Below are positions 43,986 through 54,654 of a stretch of DNA of 64,000 bases, one piece after another. Positions within the stretch are counted from its first letter, which is position 1. Every line of letters begins with the position of its first letter. The translations under genes and the position numbers were made by a program. Under the pieces are notes generated by a model. The model did no database searches. It was not told the origin of the DNA and saw only the letters and a program-made list of their open reading frames with translations. This DNA is from Pseudotabrizicola sp. (GTDB taxonomy: Bacteria > Pseudomonadota > Alphaproteobacteria > Rhodobacterales > Rhodobacteraceae): assembly GCF_030656345.1 (NCBI RefSeq), contig NZ_JAUSNR010000010.1, forward strand, positions 248,001 through 312,000, given 5' to 3'.

Positions 43986-45464
43986 GTGCAGTCCAAAGCC
44001 ATATTCTATTCCAGTCACCCGGCCATTGCCGCCCGGGGCCGGGCCACGCTCATGGCCATCGGCCTTGGTCTGGCGCTTGCCTTGGGTCAGGCGCAGGGGG
44101 CCTTTGCCCGCGCGCCCGACAGCTTTGCCGATCTGGCGCAGCAGATCAGCCCGTCGGTGGTGAACATCACCACCTCGGCCGTGGTGTCAGCCCCGGCTTC
44201 GGGCGCGCCCATGGTGCCTGAGGGCAGCCCGTTTGAAGATTTCTTCCGCGATTTCATGGACCGCAACGGCCGGGGCGGCGAAAACACCCCCCGCCGGTCA
44301 GAGGCGCTGGGGTCAGGCTTCGTGATTTCCGAAGACGGCTATATCGTCACCAACAACCACGTGATCGAAAACGCCGATGAGATCGAGATCGAGTTTTTCT
44401 CGGGCACACGGCTCAAGGCCAAACTGGTCGGCACCGACCCCAAAACCGATATCGCGCTGCTCAAGGTGGAAAGCGCGACGCCCCTGCCCTTCGTGGCCTT
44501 CGGCAATTCGGACCTGAGCCGGGTGGGCGATTGGGTCGTGGCCATGGGCAACCCGCTGGGTCAGGGCTTTTCGGTCAGCGCCGGCATCGTTTCGGCCCGC
44601 AACCGGGCGCTGTCGGGCACCTATGACGATTACATCCAGACCGACGCCGCCATCAACCGCGGCAACTCGGGCGGGCCGTTGTTCAACATGGATGGTCAGG
44701 TCATCGGCGTGAACACCGCAATCCTGTCGCCAAATGGCGGGTCGATCGGCATCGGCTTTTCGATGGCGTCGAATGTGGTCACCAAGGTTGTCGATCAGCT
44801 GAAGGAATTCGGCGAAACCCGTCGCGGCTGGCTGGGCGTACGCATTCAGGATGTGACCCCCGATGTCGCCGAAGCGATGGGTCTGGCAGAGGCGTCGGGC
44901 GCACTGGTCACCGATGTGCCGGATGGTCCGGCCAAGGCCTCCGGCATCATCGCCGGGGATGTCATCACCCTGTTCGATGGCCAGCCGGTCCGTGACACCC
45001 GCGACCTGACCCGCCGCGTGGCCGACAGCCCGGTCGGCGAAGCGGTGCCGGTGATCGTGCAGCGCGATGGCAAGACCGAAACCCTGCAGGTCACCCTTGG
45101 CCGCCGGGAAGAGGCCGAAGCCGCCGAAGTCCGCCCCGCCGCCGCCCAGGCACCCGCAGATCCGGTCGAAGCCGAAATCCTTGGCATGACACTGGCCCCG
45201 CTGACGGATGAAATGAAACAGTCCCTCAACCTGCCCGCTGACGCCGAAGGGCTGGTCGTGGGCGCGGTCGACCAGACCTCCGAGGCCTATGCCAAGGGCC
45301 TGCGCGACGGCGACATCATCACCGAAGCGGGTCAGCGACAAGTGGTGCGCCTGAAAGATCTTGAGGACCGCATCTCGGAAGCCCGCGACGCCGGACGCAA
45401 ATCCATCCTGCTGCTGGTCCGCCGCGCCGGCGATCCGCGCTTTGTGGCGCTTGCCATCGAGTAA
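43986..45464 (+). CDS. degP: Do-family (DegP/HtrA) periplasmic serine protease
   Basis: A 492-residue protease/chaperone of the envelope. A signal sequence with a long basic N-region (cleavage near GAFA-RA, about 36) is followed by a trypsin-like domain with His in TNNHVI, Asp in KTDIALL and Ser in RGNSGGP, then two PDZ domains (LGVRIQDVTP; LGMTLAPLTD). The GTG at 43986 has GAGGAG seven bases upstream; an ATG at 43971 lies inside that site and is less likely. A strong terminator follows. Confidence 0.94.
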   Translation: MQSKAIFYSSHPAIAARGRATLMAIGLGLALALGQAQGAFARAPDSFADLAQQISPSVVNITTSAVVSAPASGAPMVPEGSPFEDFFRDFMDRNGRGGENTPRRSEALGSGFVISEDGYIVTNNHVIENADEIEIEFFSGTRLKAKLVGTDPKTDIALLKVESATPLPFVAFGNSDLSRVGDWVVAMGNPLGQGFSVSAGIVSARNRALSGTYDDYIQTDAAINRGNSGGPLFNMDGQVIGVNTAILSPNGGSIGIGFSMASNVVTKVVDQLKEFGETRRGWLGVRIQDVTPDVAEAMGLAEASGALVTDVPDGPAKASGIIAGDVITLFDGQPVRDTRDLTRRVADSPVGEAVPVIVQRDGKTETLQVTLGRREEAEAAEVRPAAAQAPADPVEAEILGMTLAPLTDEMKQSLNLPADAEGLVVGAVDQTSEAYAKGLRDGDIITEAGQRQVVRLKDLEDRISEARDAGRKSILLLVRRAGDPRFVALAIE

Positions 45465-45483
45465 CGACAGGACCTGAAAAGGC

Positions 45484-45515
45484 AAACGCGCGGCAGGCCA
45501 TCTGCCGCGCGTTTT
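45484..45515 (+). terminator. Intrinsic terminator of degP
   Basis: A perfect 13-bp stem, AAACGCGCGGCAG (45484-45496) and CTGCCGCGCGTTT (45502-45514), closes a five-base loop and ends in TTTT, 19 bases after the degP stop. Confidence 0.95.
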
Positions 45516-45577
45516 GCATTCAGGGCAGTGACATATGGCACTGGCTGCGCCAGATGATCCAGCGTCAACCCTCCCCC

Positions 45578-45630
45578 TTCATCTTGACCCAAATACTCGC
45601 AGGGGGTTCAAGGGGGCGGCACGCCCCCTT
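45578..45630. repeat. Dispersed intergenic repeat, copy C
   Basis: TTCATCTTGACCCAAATACTC (45578-45598) is identical over all 21 bases to the reverse complement of 54554-54574. It is followed by a GC hairpin, AAGGGGGCG (45610-45618) with CGCCCCCTT (45622-45630). It lies between convergent degP and the HD gene. Confidence 0.75.
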
Positions 45631-45727
45631 GTCCACAGAACACACCCGCGCCTGCCGGTCAGAAAAAGCGCCTCCATCCGCCTCGGGGGGAGGGTCGGCG
45701 TGGGGGGCCGCCTGGCATCCGGAAAGT

Positions 45728-46377
45728 TCAGAAGAACGACGCAGCCCCGCCGATTTCGCGCAGCAGGCGGGCGCGGAAGCTGAACATCCATTCGGTGCGT
45801 TCCTCGGCCATGGCGCGGCCTGTGGCGGTATGCATGGTCTGTGCCAGCCCGAACAGCTTGACCTCCAGATGATCCAGCGCATAGGCCCGGTCATCCAGCG
45901 GGCGGTGCTGCGCCATCGGGTCTCCCGCATGGAACAAAGCCCCGCCCATCGCCCCGGTCACCGCGAACATCCGGGCCAGACCGATGGCTCCCAATGCCTC
46001 CAGCCGGTCGGCGTCCTGCAGCACCCGCGCCTCGGGGCTGCGGGGCGGGATGGCGGCGGAAAAGCTGTGCGCCTCAACGGCGTGAACCACCAGCGCAATC
46101 CGCTCTGCCCCCCAGCCCTGCCCCGCCAGCCAGTCAGCCGCCGCGCGGGCCGACAGGGTCGAGGCCATCGCCCGGTCAGGCGCATCCTTGGGCAGGTTGA
46201 CCGCATCGTGAAAGATCACCGCCATCTGCAGCGCCTGCGCATCCAGCCCCGGCTCGTCGCCCATGATCGCTTTCGCATTCGCCCAGACCCGGTCGATATG
46301 GCCAAGGTCATGCGCCGCATCCTGCGCGCCATGCCACAGCCGGATCAGCTCTGCCCGGGCCGCAATTGCCAGCGCCG

Positions 46378-46381
<4 letters not shown>
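45728..46381 (-). CDS. HD-domain phosphohydrolase
   Basis: A 217-residue cytoplasmic protein of the YedJ-like HD family. HDLGHIDRVWANA, VIFHDAVNLPKD (the His-Asp pair) and LQDADRLEALGAIGLARMF carry the metal ligands. Substrates of such proteins are nucleotides or phosphorylated metabolites; unknown here. The start overlaps the upstream lipoprotein gene (ATGA). Confidence 0.87.
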
Positions 46382-47479
<1,098 letters not shown>

Positions 47480-47480
<1 letters not shown>

Positions 47481-48166
47481 TGCGTCTGGCCCTTGCGCTG
47501 CTGGTGGGGCTGACCGGCCCGGCCATGGCGCAAGAGATTGTTGCCGCCCGGCTGATCGCCCCGACCGACCGCTATGCCCATGCGGTGCTGGGCGATGCGC
47601 TGGAATGGGGCGGGCTGGAGCTGACCCTGTCAGATGCCCGGCGGTTGCGCTTCACCCTTCCGGACAGCCACGTGTTCGAGGACATCACCGCCCGGGTCGG
47701 TGATTTTGATGGCGATGGCCGGGCAGAGGTCTTGGTGGTCGAAACCTCGCTGACCCATGGGGCCGCCCTTGCGATCTATGACACCGATGGCAGACGTGCC
47801 GCCACACCCTATATCGGCCAGCCGAACCGCTGGCTGGCCCCGGCAGGATGGGGCGATTTTGACGGCGATGGCCGGATCGAGATTGCCTATGTCGACCGCC
47901 CGCATCTGGCCCGCGAGTTGGTGTTCGTGCGGCTGACGGGTGACCGGCTGACTGAACTCGCCCGCGCGCCCGGCTTCACCAATCACCGCATTGGCGACAG
48001 CGCGATTGCGGGCGGCACCCGCCGCTGCAACGCGCGCGACACTGTGGTGGTCGCCTCGGCAGACTGGTCACGGATGATGGAGGTGCGGCTTGGGTCAGAC
48101 GCCGTAATCGCGACTGATATCGGGCCATGGCCCGCGCAAGGGCCGGATCTGACGGTCTGCCCATGA
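47480..48166 (+). CDS. Exported FG-GAP/VCBS-repeat protein
   Basis: A 228-residue protein with a signal peptide (cleavage near GPAMA-QE, about 17) and beta-propeller-type repeats. Two calcium-binding loops, VGDFDGDGRAEVLVVE (about 72-87) and WGDFDGDGRIEIAYVD (about 124-139), are evident. Role unknown. The first codon overlaps the ferredoxin stop (TGATG), which links expression, although a periplasmic protein is an unusual partner for a ferredoxin. Confidence 0.85.
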
Positions 48167-48209
48167 CGCCTGTCGCGGTCCGTTGAATGCACCCCCGAAA
48201 CAAGCCGCT

Positions 48210-48404
48210 TTAAAACCCGATCCAGCGCGCCAGCGCGATCAGCGTGGCCCCTGACGCCACCGACACCAGCCCTACCAGACGCCGGTTTTCCATTGACAGG
48301 CTGGCCAGCATTGCCAGCACCTGTTCCAGACGCGAAGGGGCCAGTGCAAGCACCAGCCCCTCGGCAACGGCCACCAGCCCGATGGCCAGCAGAACCCATA
48401 TCAT
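48210..48404 (-). CDS. DUF2065 family small membrane protein
   Basis: A 64-residue protein with two membrane helices (about 3-22 and 42-60). IWVLLAIGLVAVAEGLVLALAP and RRLVGLVSVASG are the DUF2065 hallmarks. It follows hflC by 24 bases, the usual place for this family, and may assist the HflKC-FtsH complex. Confidence 0.9.
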   Translation of the reverse strand: MIWVLLAIGLVAVAEGLVLALAPSRLEQVLAMLASLSMENRRLVGLVSVASGATLIALARWIGF

Positions 48405-48428
48405 GGCCTGCGTCCCATCGGCCGGACC

Positions 48429-49427
48429 TTATGGCTGCGTCGCAGCCGGTGGCGCAGCAGCAGGCGTTGTAGCCTCTGGCGTCGCAGCTTCGGGCGCAGC
48501 AGCCGCGGGCGTCGCAGCCGTTGGTCCGCCAGCAGGGGCCGCAGGTGCCCCTGCCCGATCAGCCGGGGCCAGATCGCTGCGCAGATAGGTGAAGAACTCG
48601 CTGTCCGGCTGCATCACGATCGACGAATTGCCTGACTGCAACGACCGCTCGTATGACGTGAGCGAGCGTGTGAAGGCAAAGAACTCGGGATCGCGGCCAA
48701 AGGCTTCGGCATAGATCGCGTTGCGTTCGGCATCAGCCTCACCGCGGGCCACTTCGGCCATACGGCTGGCGTCCGAGGTCAGTTCGACCACGGTCCGGTC
48801 TGCGGTTGCCCGCACCCGCTGCGCGGCCTCGCCACCACGGGCGATTTCATCTGCCGCCTCGCGTTCACGTTCGGCCCGCATCCGGGCGAAAGTGGCGGCA
48901 AGGTTCTGTTCGGGCAGGTCGGTGCGGGTCAGCCGCACGTCGATCACCTCGATGCCCAAAGCCCCCGATTCCGCACGGGCGCGGTCACGGATCTGGTTCA
49001 TCAGCGCGGTCCGGTCCTCGGACAGCACCCGGTTTGACGGCACCGAACCCAGCACCTCACGGATGGCCGCGTTCAGGATCCGGTCCAGCCGGGTCTGTGC
49101 GGCATCGACGCCGCCCACACCAACCGCTTCGCGGAACTCGACCAGATTGGTGATCCGCCAGCGGGCGAAGGCATCGACCACAAGACGGCGGTCATCCAGC
49201 GGAGTAACCTCCATCGGCTGGGTCGGCAGGCCCAGAATACGGCCGTCATATTTCACGACCTCCTGGATCAGCGGGATCTTGAAGCCCAGACCGGGGGTTT
49301 CCTTGACCTGCTTGACCTGACCGAACTGCAGCACCAGCGCCTTTTCACGCTCGTCCACGATAAAGATCGACGACAGCGCAACCGCGCCAAGAACCGCCAC
49401 GATGGGCAGAATGATTTGCGCTTTCAT
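48429..49427 (-). CDS. hflC: HflC, subunit of the HflKC regulator of FtsH
   Basis: A 332-residue SPFH/band-7 protein with an N-terminal membrane helix (4-22) and VDEREKALVLQFGQVKQV starting the SPFH domain. ARAESGALGIEVIDVRLTRTDLP and the long EREREAADEIARGGEAAQ helix are typical. The last 40 or so residues form an Ala/Pro/Thr-rich tail with repeated AAPEAATPEATTPAA-type units, not present in E. coli HflC. The start shares a base with the hflK stop. Confidence 0.94.
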   Translation of the reverse strand: MKAQIILPIVAVLGAVALSSIFIVDEREKALVLQFGQVKQVKETPGLGFKIPLIQEVVKYDGRILGLPTQPMEVTPLDDRRLVVDAFARWRITNLVEFREAVGVGGVDAAQTRLDRILNAAIREVLGSVPSNRVLSEDRTALMNQIRDRARAESGALGIEVIDVRLTRTDLPEQNLAATFARMRAEREREAADEIARGGEAAQRVRATADRTVVELTSDASRMAEVARGEADAERNAIYAEAFGRDPEFFAFTRSLTSYERSLQSGNSSIVMQPDSEFFTYLRSDLAPADRAGAPAAPAGGPTAATPAAAAPEAATPEATTPAAAPPAATQP

Positions 49428-50620
49428 CAGTTGTTACCTCCGGTCGTTGCCGCAGCGGCAGGGGCCGCAACCGGCGTCTGACGACCCAGTTCATTCAGCG
49501 GCAGGAACGGCACAACGCCCTGACCACCTTCGCCACCCTGAACACCATCCAGAATAACCTTGTTCATGCTGCCCAGCACGCGTTCCATGGTTTCAAGATA
49601 CATCCGTTTGCGGGTGACTTCCGGCGCTTTGACATATTCCTCATAGACCGACAGGAAGCGGCTCGCCTCACCCGAGGCGTCGTTGACGACCTGCGCCCGG
49701 TAGGCTTCGGCGGCTTCGACGATACGGGCGGCTTCACCACGCGCACCAGCCGTCACACGGTTGGCATAGGCGTCGGCTTCTTTTTCCAGCCGGTCACGTT
49801 CCTGCTGTGCGGCCTGCACGGCGCGGAAGGCGTCGATGACTTCACGCGGCGGGTCGGCTTTTTCGAAGTTGACCCGGATGACGTTCAGACCGGCGTTATA
49901 GGTATCCAGCGTGCCCTGAACCGCGGCCCGCAGATCGGCAGCAATCGCGCCCCGGTCCCGGTTGAGGATGGGCGACAGTTCCGACCGCGCGATGATATCG
50001 CGCATCGCCGATTCCGACACCGCCCGCATCGTGTCTGCCGGATCGGCAAGGTTGAACAGATAAGCTGCCGGATCATTGATGTTCCAGACGACCTGAAACC
50101 CGATGTCGACGATGTTCTGGTCGCGGGTCAGCATCAGGCTGGCATCTTCGCCGGTGCGACCGACACCGATATCGGTGGTGCGTTCGTTGGTCACCTGAAT
50201 GATTTCCGCCGTGACCAGTGGCCAGGGCGCGAAGTTCAGACCGGGGCTGCCGATGGTGGAAAACTCACCCAGGAACAGTTCGACCGACCGTTCTTCCGGG
50301 CGCACTGTGTAGAACGACATGAACGACCACACCGCCACCAGCGCCAAAGCCCCCAGCACGACGCCCTGTTTGGTCACCCGTGGCGTGTTCGGGCCACGCC
50401 CGCCGCCACCGCCGCCATTCGCGCCGTTCTTGCCACGCCCGCCCATCAGGACCCGCAGCTGTTCCTGACCCTTTTTGACGATCTGATCGATTTCGGGAAT
50501 TTGCGGTCCCGCATTTTCCGGCCTGCGGCCAGGCGTCTTGCGTTCATCATCACGTCCATTGTTGCCACGATCATCGCCGCCCGAGCCGCCACCGCCCCCC
50601 CAGGGACCTCCACTTGCCAT
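49427..50620 (-). CDS. hflK: HflK, subunit of the HflKC regulator of FtsH
   Basis: A 397-residue SPFH protein. A Gly/Asp-rich cytoplasmic start (GGPWGGGGGSGGDDRGNN) and a second Gly run (GANGGGGGGRGPN) precede a membrane helix (about 88-105). The SPFH domain contains VWNINDPAAYLFNLADP, and FRAVQAAQQERDRLEKEADAY forms the coiled region. With HflC it makes a periplasmic cage around FtsH. AAGGG precedes the ATG. Confidence 0.95.
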   Translation of the reverse strand: MASGGPWGGGGGSGGDDRGNNGRDDERKTPGRRPENAGPQIPEIDQIVKKGQEQLRVLMGGRGKNGANGGGGGGRGPNTPRVTKQGVVLGALALVAVWSFMSFYTVRPEERSVELFLGEFSTIGSPGLNFAPWPLVTAEIIQVTNERTTDIGVGRTGEDASLMLTRDQNIVDIGFQVVWNINDPAAYLFNLADPADTMRAVSESAMRDIIARSELSPILNRDRGAIAADLRAAVQGTLDTYNAGLNVIRVNFEKADPPREVIDAFRAVQAAQQERDRLEKEADAYANRVTAGARGEAARIVEAAEAYRAQVVNDASGEASRFLSVYEEYVKAPEVTRKRMYLETMERVLGSMNKVILDGVQGGEGGQGVVPFLPLNELGRQTPVAAPAAAATTGGNN

Positions 50621-50691
50621 TCGCTGAAACCCTTCTTCTTCGTTTATGTCTTTTAACTGGTCATTCCGGCGCGAAAATCAAGCGAATCCGG

Positions 50692-52128
50692 TCATGCCCT
50701 GCGAGTCGCTGTCCGCATCGTGACCAGTTCTTCGGCCATTGTCGGGTGAACGGCCACTGTACGGTCAAAATCCTCTTTGGTGGCCCCCATTTTGACGGCA
50801 ATCGCCGCCAGCTGGATCATTTCCCCGGCATCAGGTGCGACGATGTGACATCCCAGCACCTTGCGGGTCGCCTGACTGACGATCAGTTTCATCAGCACCC
50901 GCGCCTCACTGCCGGCAAAGGCAGAGCGCATCGGGCGGAAACTGGTGCAATAGACCTCAATCGGCTCCTGCTCACGCGCGGCCTCTTCGGTCAGGCCCAC
51001 GGTGCCCAGCTCCGGCTGGGTGAACACGGCGCTGGGGATCAGGTCGTGATCCACCGCCGTCGGCTCGCCCTCGAACACGGTGCGGACAAAGGCCATGCCT
51101 TCGCGGATCGCCACCGGGGTCAGGTTGACCCGGTTGGTCACATCGCCGATGGCATAGATCGATGGCACAGCAGTCTGGCTGTATTCGTCCACGACAATTT
51201 CACCGCGCCGCCCGAGGCTTACGCCAAGATCTTCAAGTCCCATGTCAGCCGTGGTCGGTCGGCGCCCGGTGGCAAACAGCACAGACTCAAACGTCTGCTC
51301 CAGCCCGTTGGTGGCCTTGACCCAGACCGGGCAACCGCGCTTGCCCGATTGCGGCAGCAGATCCACCGCCGACTCCACGCCCGCACCCATATTGCTGTCG
51401 TCATCGGGCATGGCCGAGGCTTCGGCCATTTCCACCACATTGGTGCCCAGATGCAGCTCGATCCCCTGCGCCTTCATCGACTCGGCAATCAAGCCGCGTG
51501 CTTCATCATCAAAGCCGCGCAGGATCTGCGCCCCACGGTAGAATTGCGTGACCTTCACGCCCAGACCCGCCAGAATGCAGGCCATCTCGCAGGCGATGAA
51601 GCCACCGCCGACGATCAGCATGGATTTCGGCAATTTCTCCAGCAAAAACACATCATCCGACACCAGCCCAAGGTGGGCATTGGGCAGATCGGGCCGCTCG
51701 GGCCAACCGCCGGTGGCGACCAGAATATGCTTGGCAGTCACCGTCTCGCCGCTGGACAGCACCACGGTATGAGCGTCGCTCAACCGCGCCCGCGCGTCAT
51801 AGACCCGCACGCCCGACCCGTCCAGCAAGCGGCGATACACGCCTTCCAGCCGGTCAAGTTCCGCATGCAGCTTGCCGCGGAACATGGTCCAGTCGAACGG
51901 ACCATCGGCAATATCCCAGCCATAGGCCCGCGCCTCTGCCGGCATGTCGCGGAAGGACGACGCGAAAACCATCAGCTTTTTCGGCACGCAGCCCCGGATA
52001 ACGCAGGTGCCGCCCAGGCGACTGTCTTCGGCCAATGCCACCGAAGCCCCGGTGGCCGCCGCCATCCGCGCGGCGCGTACCCCACCCGAGCCGCCGCCGA
52101 TGACAAACAGGTCTACGTCAAACGCCAT
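50692..52128 (-). CDS. gor: Glutathione-disulfide reductase
   Basis: A 478-residue FAD enzyme that reduces glutathione disulfide with NADPH. FVIGGGSGGVRAARMAA binds FAD, GGTCVIRGCVPKKLMVFAS holds the redox Cys pair, ILIVGGGFIACEMA-type segment (here MLIVGGGFIACEMACIL) binds NADPH, YAIGDVTNRVNLTPVAI binds FAD and the C-terminal TVAVHPTMAEE holds the catalytic His-Glu. The start shares one base with the rpiA stop. Confidence 0.95.
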   Translation of the reverse strand: MAFDVDLFVIGGGSGGVRAARMAAATGASVALAEDSRLGGTCVIRGCVPKKLMVFASSFRDMPAEARAYGWDIADGPFDWTMFRGKLHAELDRLEGVYRRLLDGSGVRVYDARARLSDAHTVVLSSGETVTAKHILVATGGWPERPDLPNAHLGLVSDDVFLLEKLPKSMLIVGGGFIACEMACILAGLGVKVTQFYRGAQILRGFDDEARGLIAESMKAQGIELHLGTNVVEMAEASAMPDDDSNMGAGVESAVDLLPQSGKRGCPVWVKATNGLEQTFESVLFATGRRPTTADMGLEDLGVSLGRRGEIVVDEYSQTAVPSIYAIGDVTNRVNLTPVAIREGMAFVRTVFEGEPTAVDHDLIPSAVFTQPELGTVGLTEEAAREQEPIEVYCTSFRPMRSAFAGSEARVLMKLIVSQATRKVLGCHIVAPDAGEMIQLAAIAVKMGATKEDFDRTVAVHPTMAEELVTMRTATRRA

Positions 52129-52913
52129 CAGTCCATATCCGCAAAGATGTTGGAGGTGGGCACGAATTCCACCCGTTCATCCTCGGTCTCGCCCGAGTTG
52201 ATGTCGCGCACCGTCACCCGGCCATCGGCATGGCCGATCACCACAATGTCGCAGATGTCGATGAACAGCCCGTTTTCCACCACACCGGGAATCTGGTTCA
52301 GCACCAGCGCCAGCTGGCGCGGATTGCCGATCCGCTTGAGATGCAGATCAAGGATATAATTCGACTCGTCGGTCACCAGCGGGGACGCCCCGTTCATCCG
52401 CAGCGTCACATCACGGTTCAGCACGTCGAGCGAAACCAGCGTCTCCTCGACCAGCGCCTTGGTGGTCTGCCAGCCGAACGGGATCACCTCTATCGGCAGG
52501 GGGAACGCGCCCAGCTGGGTCACGTCCTTGGCGGCATCGGCGATGACGATCATCTGATCCGACGCGGTGGCCACGATCTTTTCCTGCAACAGCGCGGCCC
52601 CGCCACCCTTGATCAGATTCAGATTGCCGTCAAACTCATCCGCGCCGTCGATGGTCACGTCCAGCCATTTCGCTTCATCCAGCGTGGTGATCGGCACGCC
52701 CAGCTGGGTGGCCAGCTGCGCCGTCCGGCTGGATGTCGGCACCCCGGTCACCCGCAGCCCCTCTTCGCGGATGCGTTCGGCCAGACAGCGCACCATCCAC
52801 GCAGCGGTGGACCCGGTGCCAAGGCCCAGCTTCATCCCGTCTTCGACAAAGTCGATGGCGCGCTTGGCGGCCAGAAACTTGGCCTTGTCGATGGGCGAGA
52901 GTTCGGCAGCCAT
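52128..52913 (-). CDS. rpiA: Ribose-5-phosphate isomerase A
   Basis: Interconverts ribose 5-phosphate and ribulose 5-phosphate. The 261-residue protein has LGLGTGSTAAWMV, TSSRTAQLATQLGVPI, TIDGADEFDGNLNLIKGGGAAL and the catalytic Glu in QEKIVA. AGGGA precedes the ATG at 52913. rpiA-gor is a frequent alphaproteobacterial pair; both support NADPH-linked redox balance. Confidence 0.96.
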   Translation of the reverse strand: MAAELSPIDKAKFLAAKRAIDFVEDGMKLGLGTGSTAAWMVRCLAERIREEGLRVTGVPTSSRTAQLATQLGVPITTLDEAKWLDVTIDGADEFDGNLNLIKGGGAALLQEKIVATASDQMIVIADAAKDVTQLGAFPLPIEVIPFGWQTTKALVEETLVSLDVLNRDVTLRMNGASPLVTDESNYILDLHLKRIGNPRQLALVLNQIPGVVENGLFIDICDIVVIGHADGRVTVRDINSGETEDERVEFVPTSNIFADMD

Positions 52914-53135
52914 GGGCGATTCCCTGTGAATGATGCGATGCAACTGCCCGCGTTATAGGCAATGCTGCCCGCACGTGCGAGCGTGAAGTGACCGCCACAC
53001 CGCCGCACACCCCGCGCAAGCCGCGCAAAACCCTACCCAAGGGCGATGCCGCTGGTGCCCGCGCAATGTCGCTTTCGTCTGGTGAAGGGCGGGCAATCTG
53101 GCGCACACTGCGGCATCAGTGCAAAGGGATGCCGC

Positions 53136-54515
53136 ATGTTCTTGTCGGTCTTTGATATGTTCAAGGTGGGGATCGGCCCGTCCTCCAGCCACACCATGGG
53201 GCCGATGGTGGCGTCGGCGCGGTTTCTGGACAGCTTGCGCGCCTCGCCGTTTCAGGCGCACGGGCTGCGCGCCTCGCTGCACGGCAGTCTGGCCTTTACC
53301 GGCGTCGGCCATGCGACCGACCGCGCCACCATCCTCGGCCTCGCCGGGTTTGTGCCGGAAACCTATGATGCAGAGCGCGCCGATGCAGCGTTGGAAGAGA
53401 TCAGGCAGACGCGGCAGATCACGCCCCCCGGCCTCAAGGCGCTGCAATTCGACCCCGGCAAGGATCTGGCTTTCGACTACGGCCCCGCCCTGCCCGGCCA
53501 TGCCAATGGCATGGTCCTGCGCGCCACCGATGCGCAGGGCGATGTGATATTGGAGGAAACCTATTACTCCATCGGCGGCGGCTTTGTCCTGACAGCGGCA
53601 GAACTTGCGGTTTCCTCCGGTGCCAAGGGAAGAACGCGCGCCGACGTGCCCTTTCCCTTTGAGTCCGCCGCCGAAATGCTGGCCATGGCGAAGGAAAGCG
53701 GCCTGTCCATCGCCGCAATGAAACGCGCCAATGAGCTGCGTTTCCGCACCGCCGCCGAACTGGATCGCGGCATCGCAAGACTGTGGGAGGTGATGAGCGC
53801 CTGCATCGACCGGGGCATGGAAGGCACCGGCATCCTGCCGGGCGGGCTGAAGGTGCGCCGCCGCGCCAAGGGCATCCACGATCAGCTGATGGCCGAACGC
53901 GGGCTGAATATGCAGGCCCCGCACACCATCAACGACTGGATGAGCCTGTATGCCATGGCCGTGAATGAGGAAAACGCCGCCGGGGGCCAGGTGGTCACCG
54001 CCCCCACCAATGGGGCTGCGGGCGTGGTGCCTGCGGTCATCCGCTACTGGCTGGACCATGTGCCCGGCGCTGCCCCCTCGCGCATTGCCGATTTCCTGCT
54101 GACCGCCGCCGCCATCGGCGGCTTGTGCAAGCACAATGCCAGCATCTCGGGCGCCGAATGCGGTTGTCAGGCCGAGGTGGGCTCTGCCGCCGCAATGGGG
54201 GCTGCGGGCCTGTGCGCGGTGCTGGGCGGCACGCCGGAACAGGTGGAAAACGCGGCTGAAATCGCACTGGAACATCACCTTGGCATGACCTGCGATCCGG
54301 TCAAAGGGCTGGTGCAGGTGCCCTGCATCGAACGCAACGGCCTTGGGGCGATCAAGGCAGTCTCTGCTGCGTCGCTCTCGATGCGCGGCGACGGCCAGCA
54401 TCTGGTCAGTCTGGACGCATGCATCGAGACGATGCGCCAGACCGGCCGTGACATGCACGAGAAGTACAAGGAAACCTCGCTCGGCGGGCTGGCGGTGAAT
54501 GTGCCCAACTGCTGA
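53136..54515 (+). CDS. sdaA: L-serine ammonia-lyase (iron-sulfur type)
   Basis: Deaminates L-serine to pyruvate. The 459-residue single-chain enzyme has the SDH-beta start [20 protein letters not shown] and the alpha domain with [32 protein letters not shown] (cluster cysteines), [16 protein letters not shown] and a C-terminal Cys. AAGGGA precedes the ATG at 53136; upstream in-frame codons have no similarity. Confidence 0.96.
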   Translation: MFLSVFDMFKVGIGPSSSHTMGPMVASARFLDSLRASPFQAHGLRASLHGSLAFTGVGHATDRATILGLAGFVPETYDAERADAALEEIRQTRQITPPGLKALQFDPGKDLAFDYGPALPGHANGMVLRATDAQGDVILEETYYSIGGGFVLTAAELAVSSGAKGRTRADVPFPFESAAEMLAMAKESGLSIAAMKRANELRFRTAAELDRGIARLWEVMSACIDRGMEGTGILPGGLKVRRRAKGIHDQLMAERGLNMQAPHTINDWMSLYAMAVNEENAAGGQVVTAPTNGAAGVVPAVIRYWLDHVPGAAPSRIADFLLTAAAIGGLCKHNASISGAECGCQAEVGSAAAMGAAGLCAVLGGTPEQVENAAEIALEHHLGMTCDPVKGLVQVPCIERNGLGAIKAVSAASLSMRGDGQHLVSLDACIETMRQTGRDMHEKYKETSLGGLAVNVPNC

Positions 54516-54553
54516 CCGTTGCGCTTTGGGCTGACGGAAGATGCCTCCGGCGG

Positions 54554-54648
54554 GAGTATTTGGGTCAAGATGAACCCAGACGCCTGTCTGCCGTTTCATC
54601 TTGATGCAAATACTCCGGGGGGGCCGAAGGCGGGGGGCTGGCCCCCCT
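54554..54648. repeat. Dispersed intergenic repeat, head-to-head copies D1 and D2
   Basis: GAGTATTTGGGTCAAGATGAA (54554-54574) and TTCATCTTGATGCAAATACTC (54595-54615) are inverted copies of one 21-bp unit, matching at 19 of 21 bases. The second is followed by a G-rich/C-rich hairpin (54632-54647). The element fills the space between the convergent sdaA and oxidase genes, and may end both transcripts. Confidence 0.75.
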
Positions 54649-54654
54649 CTGCCC

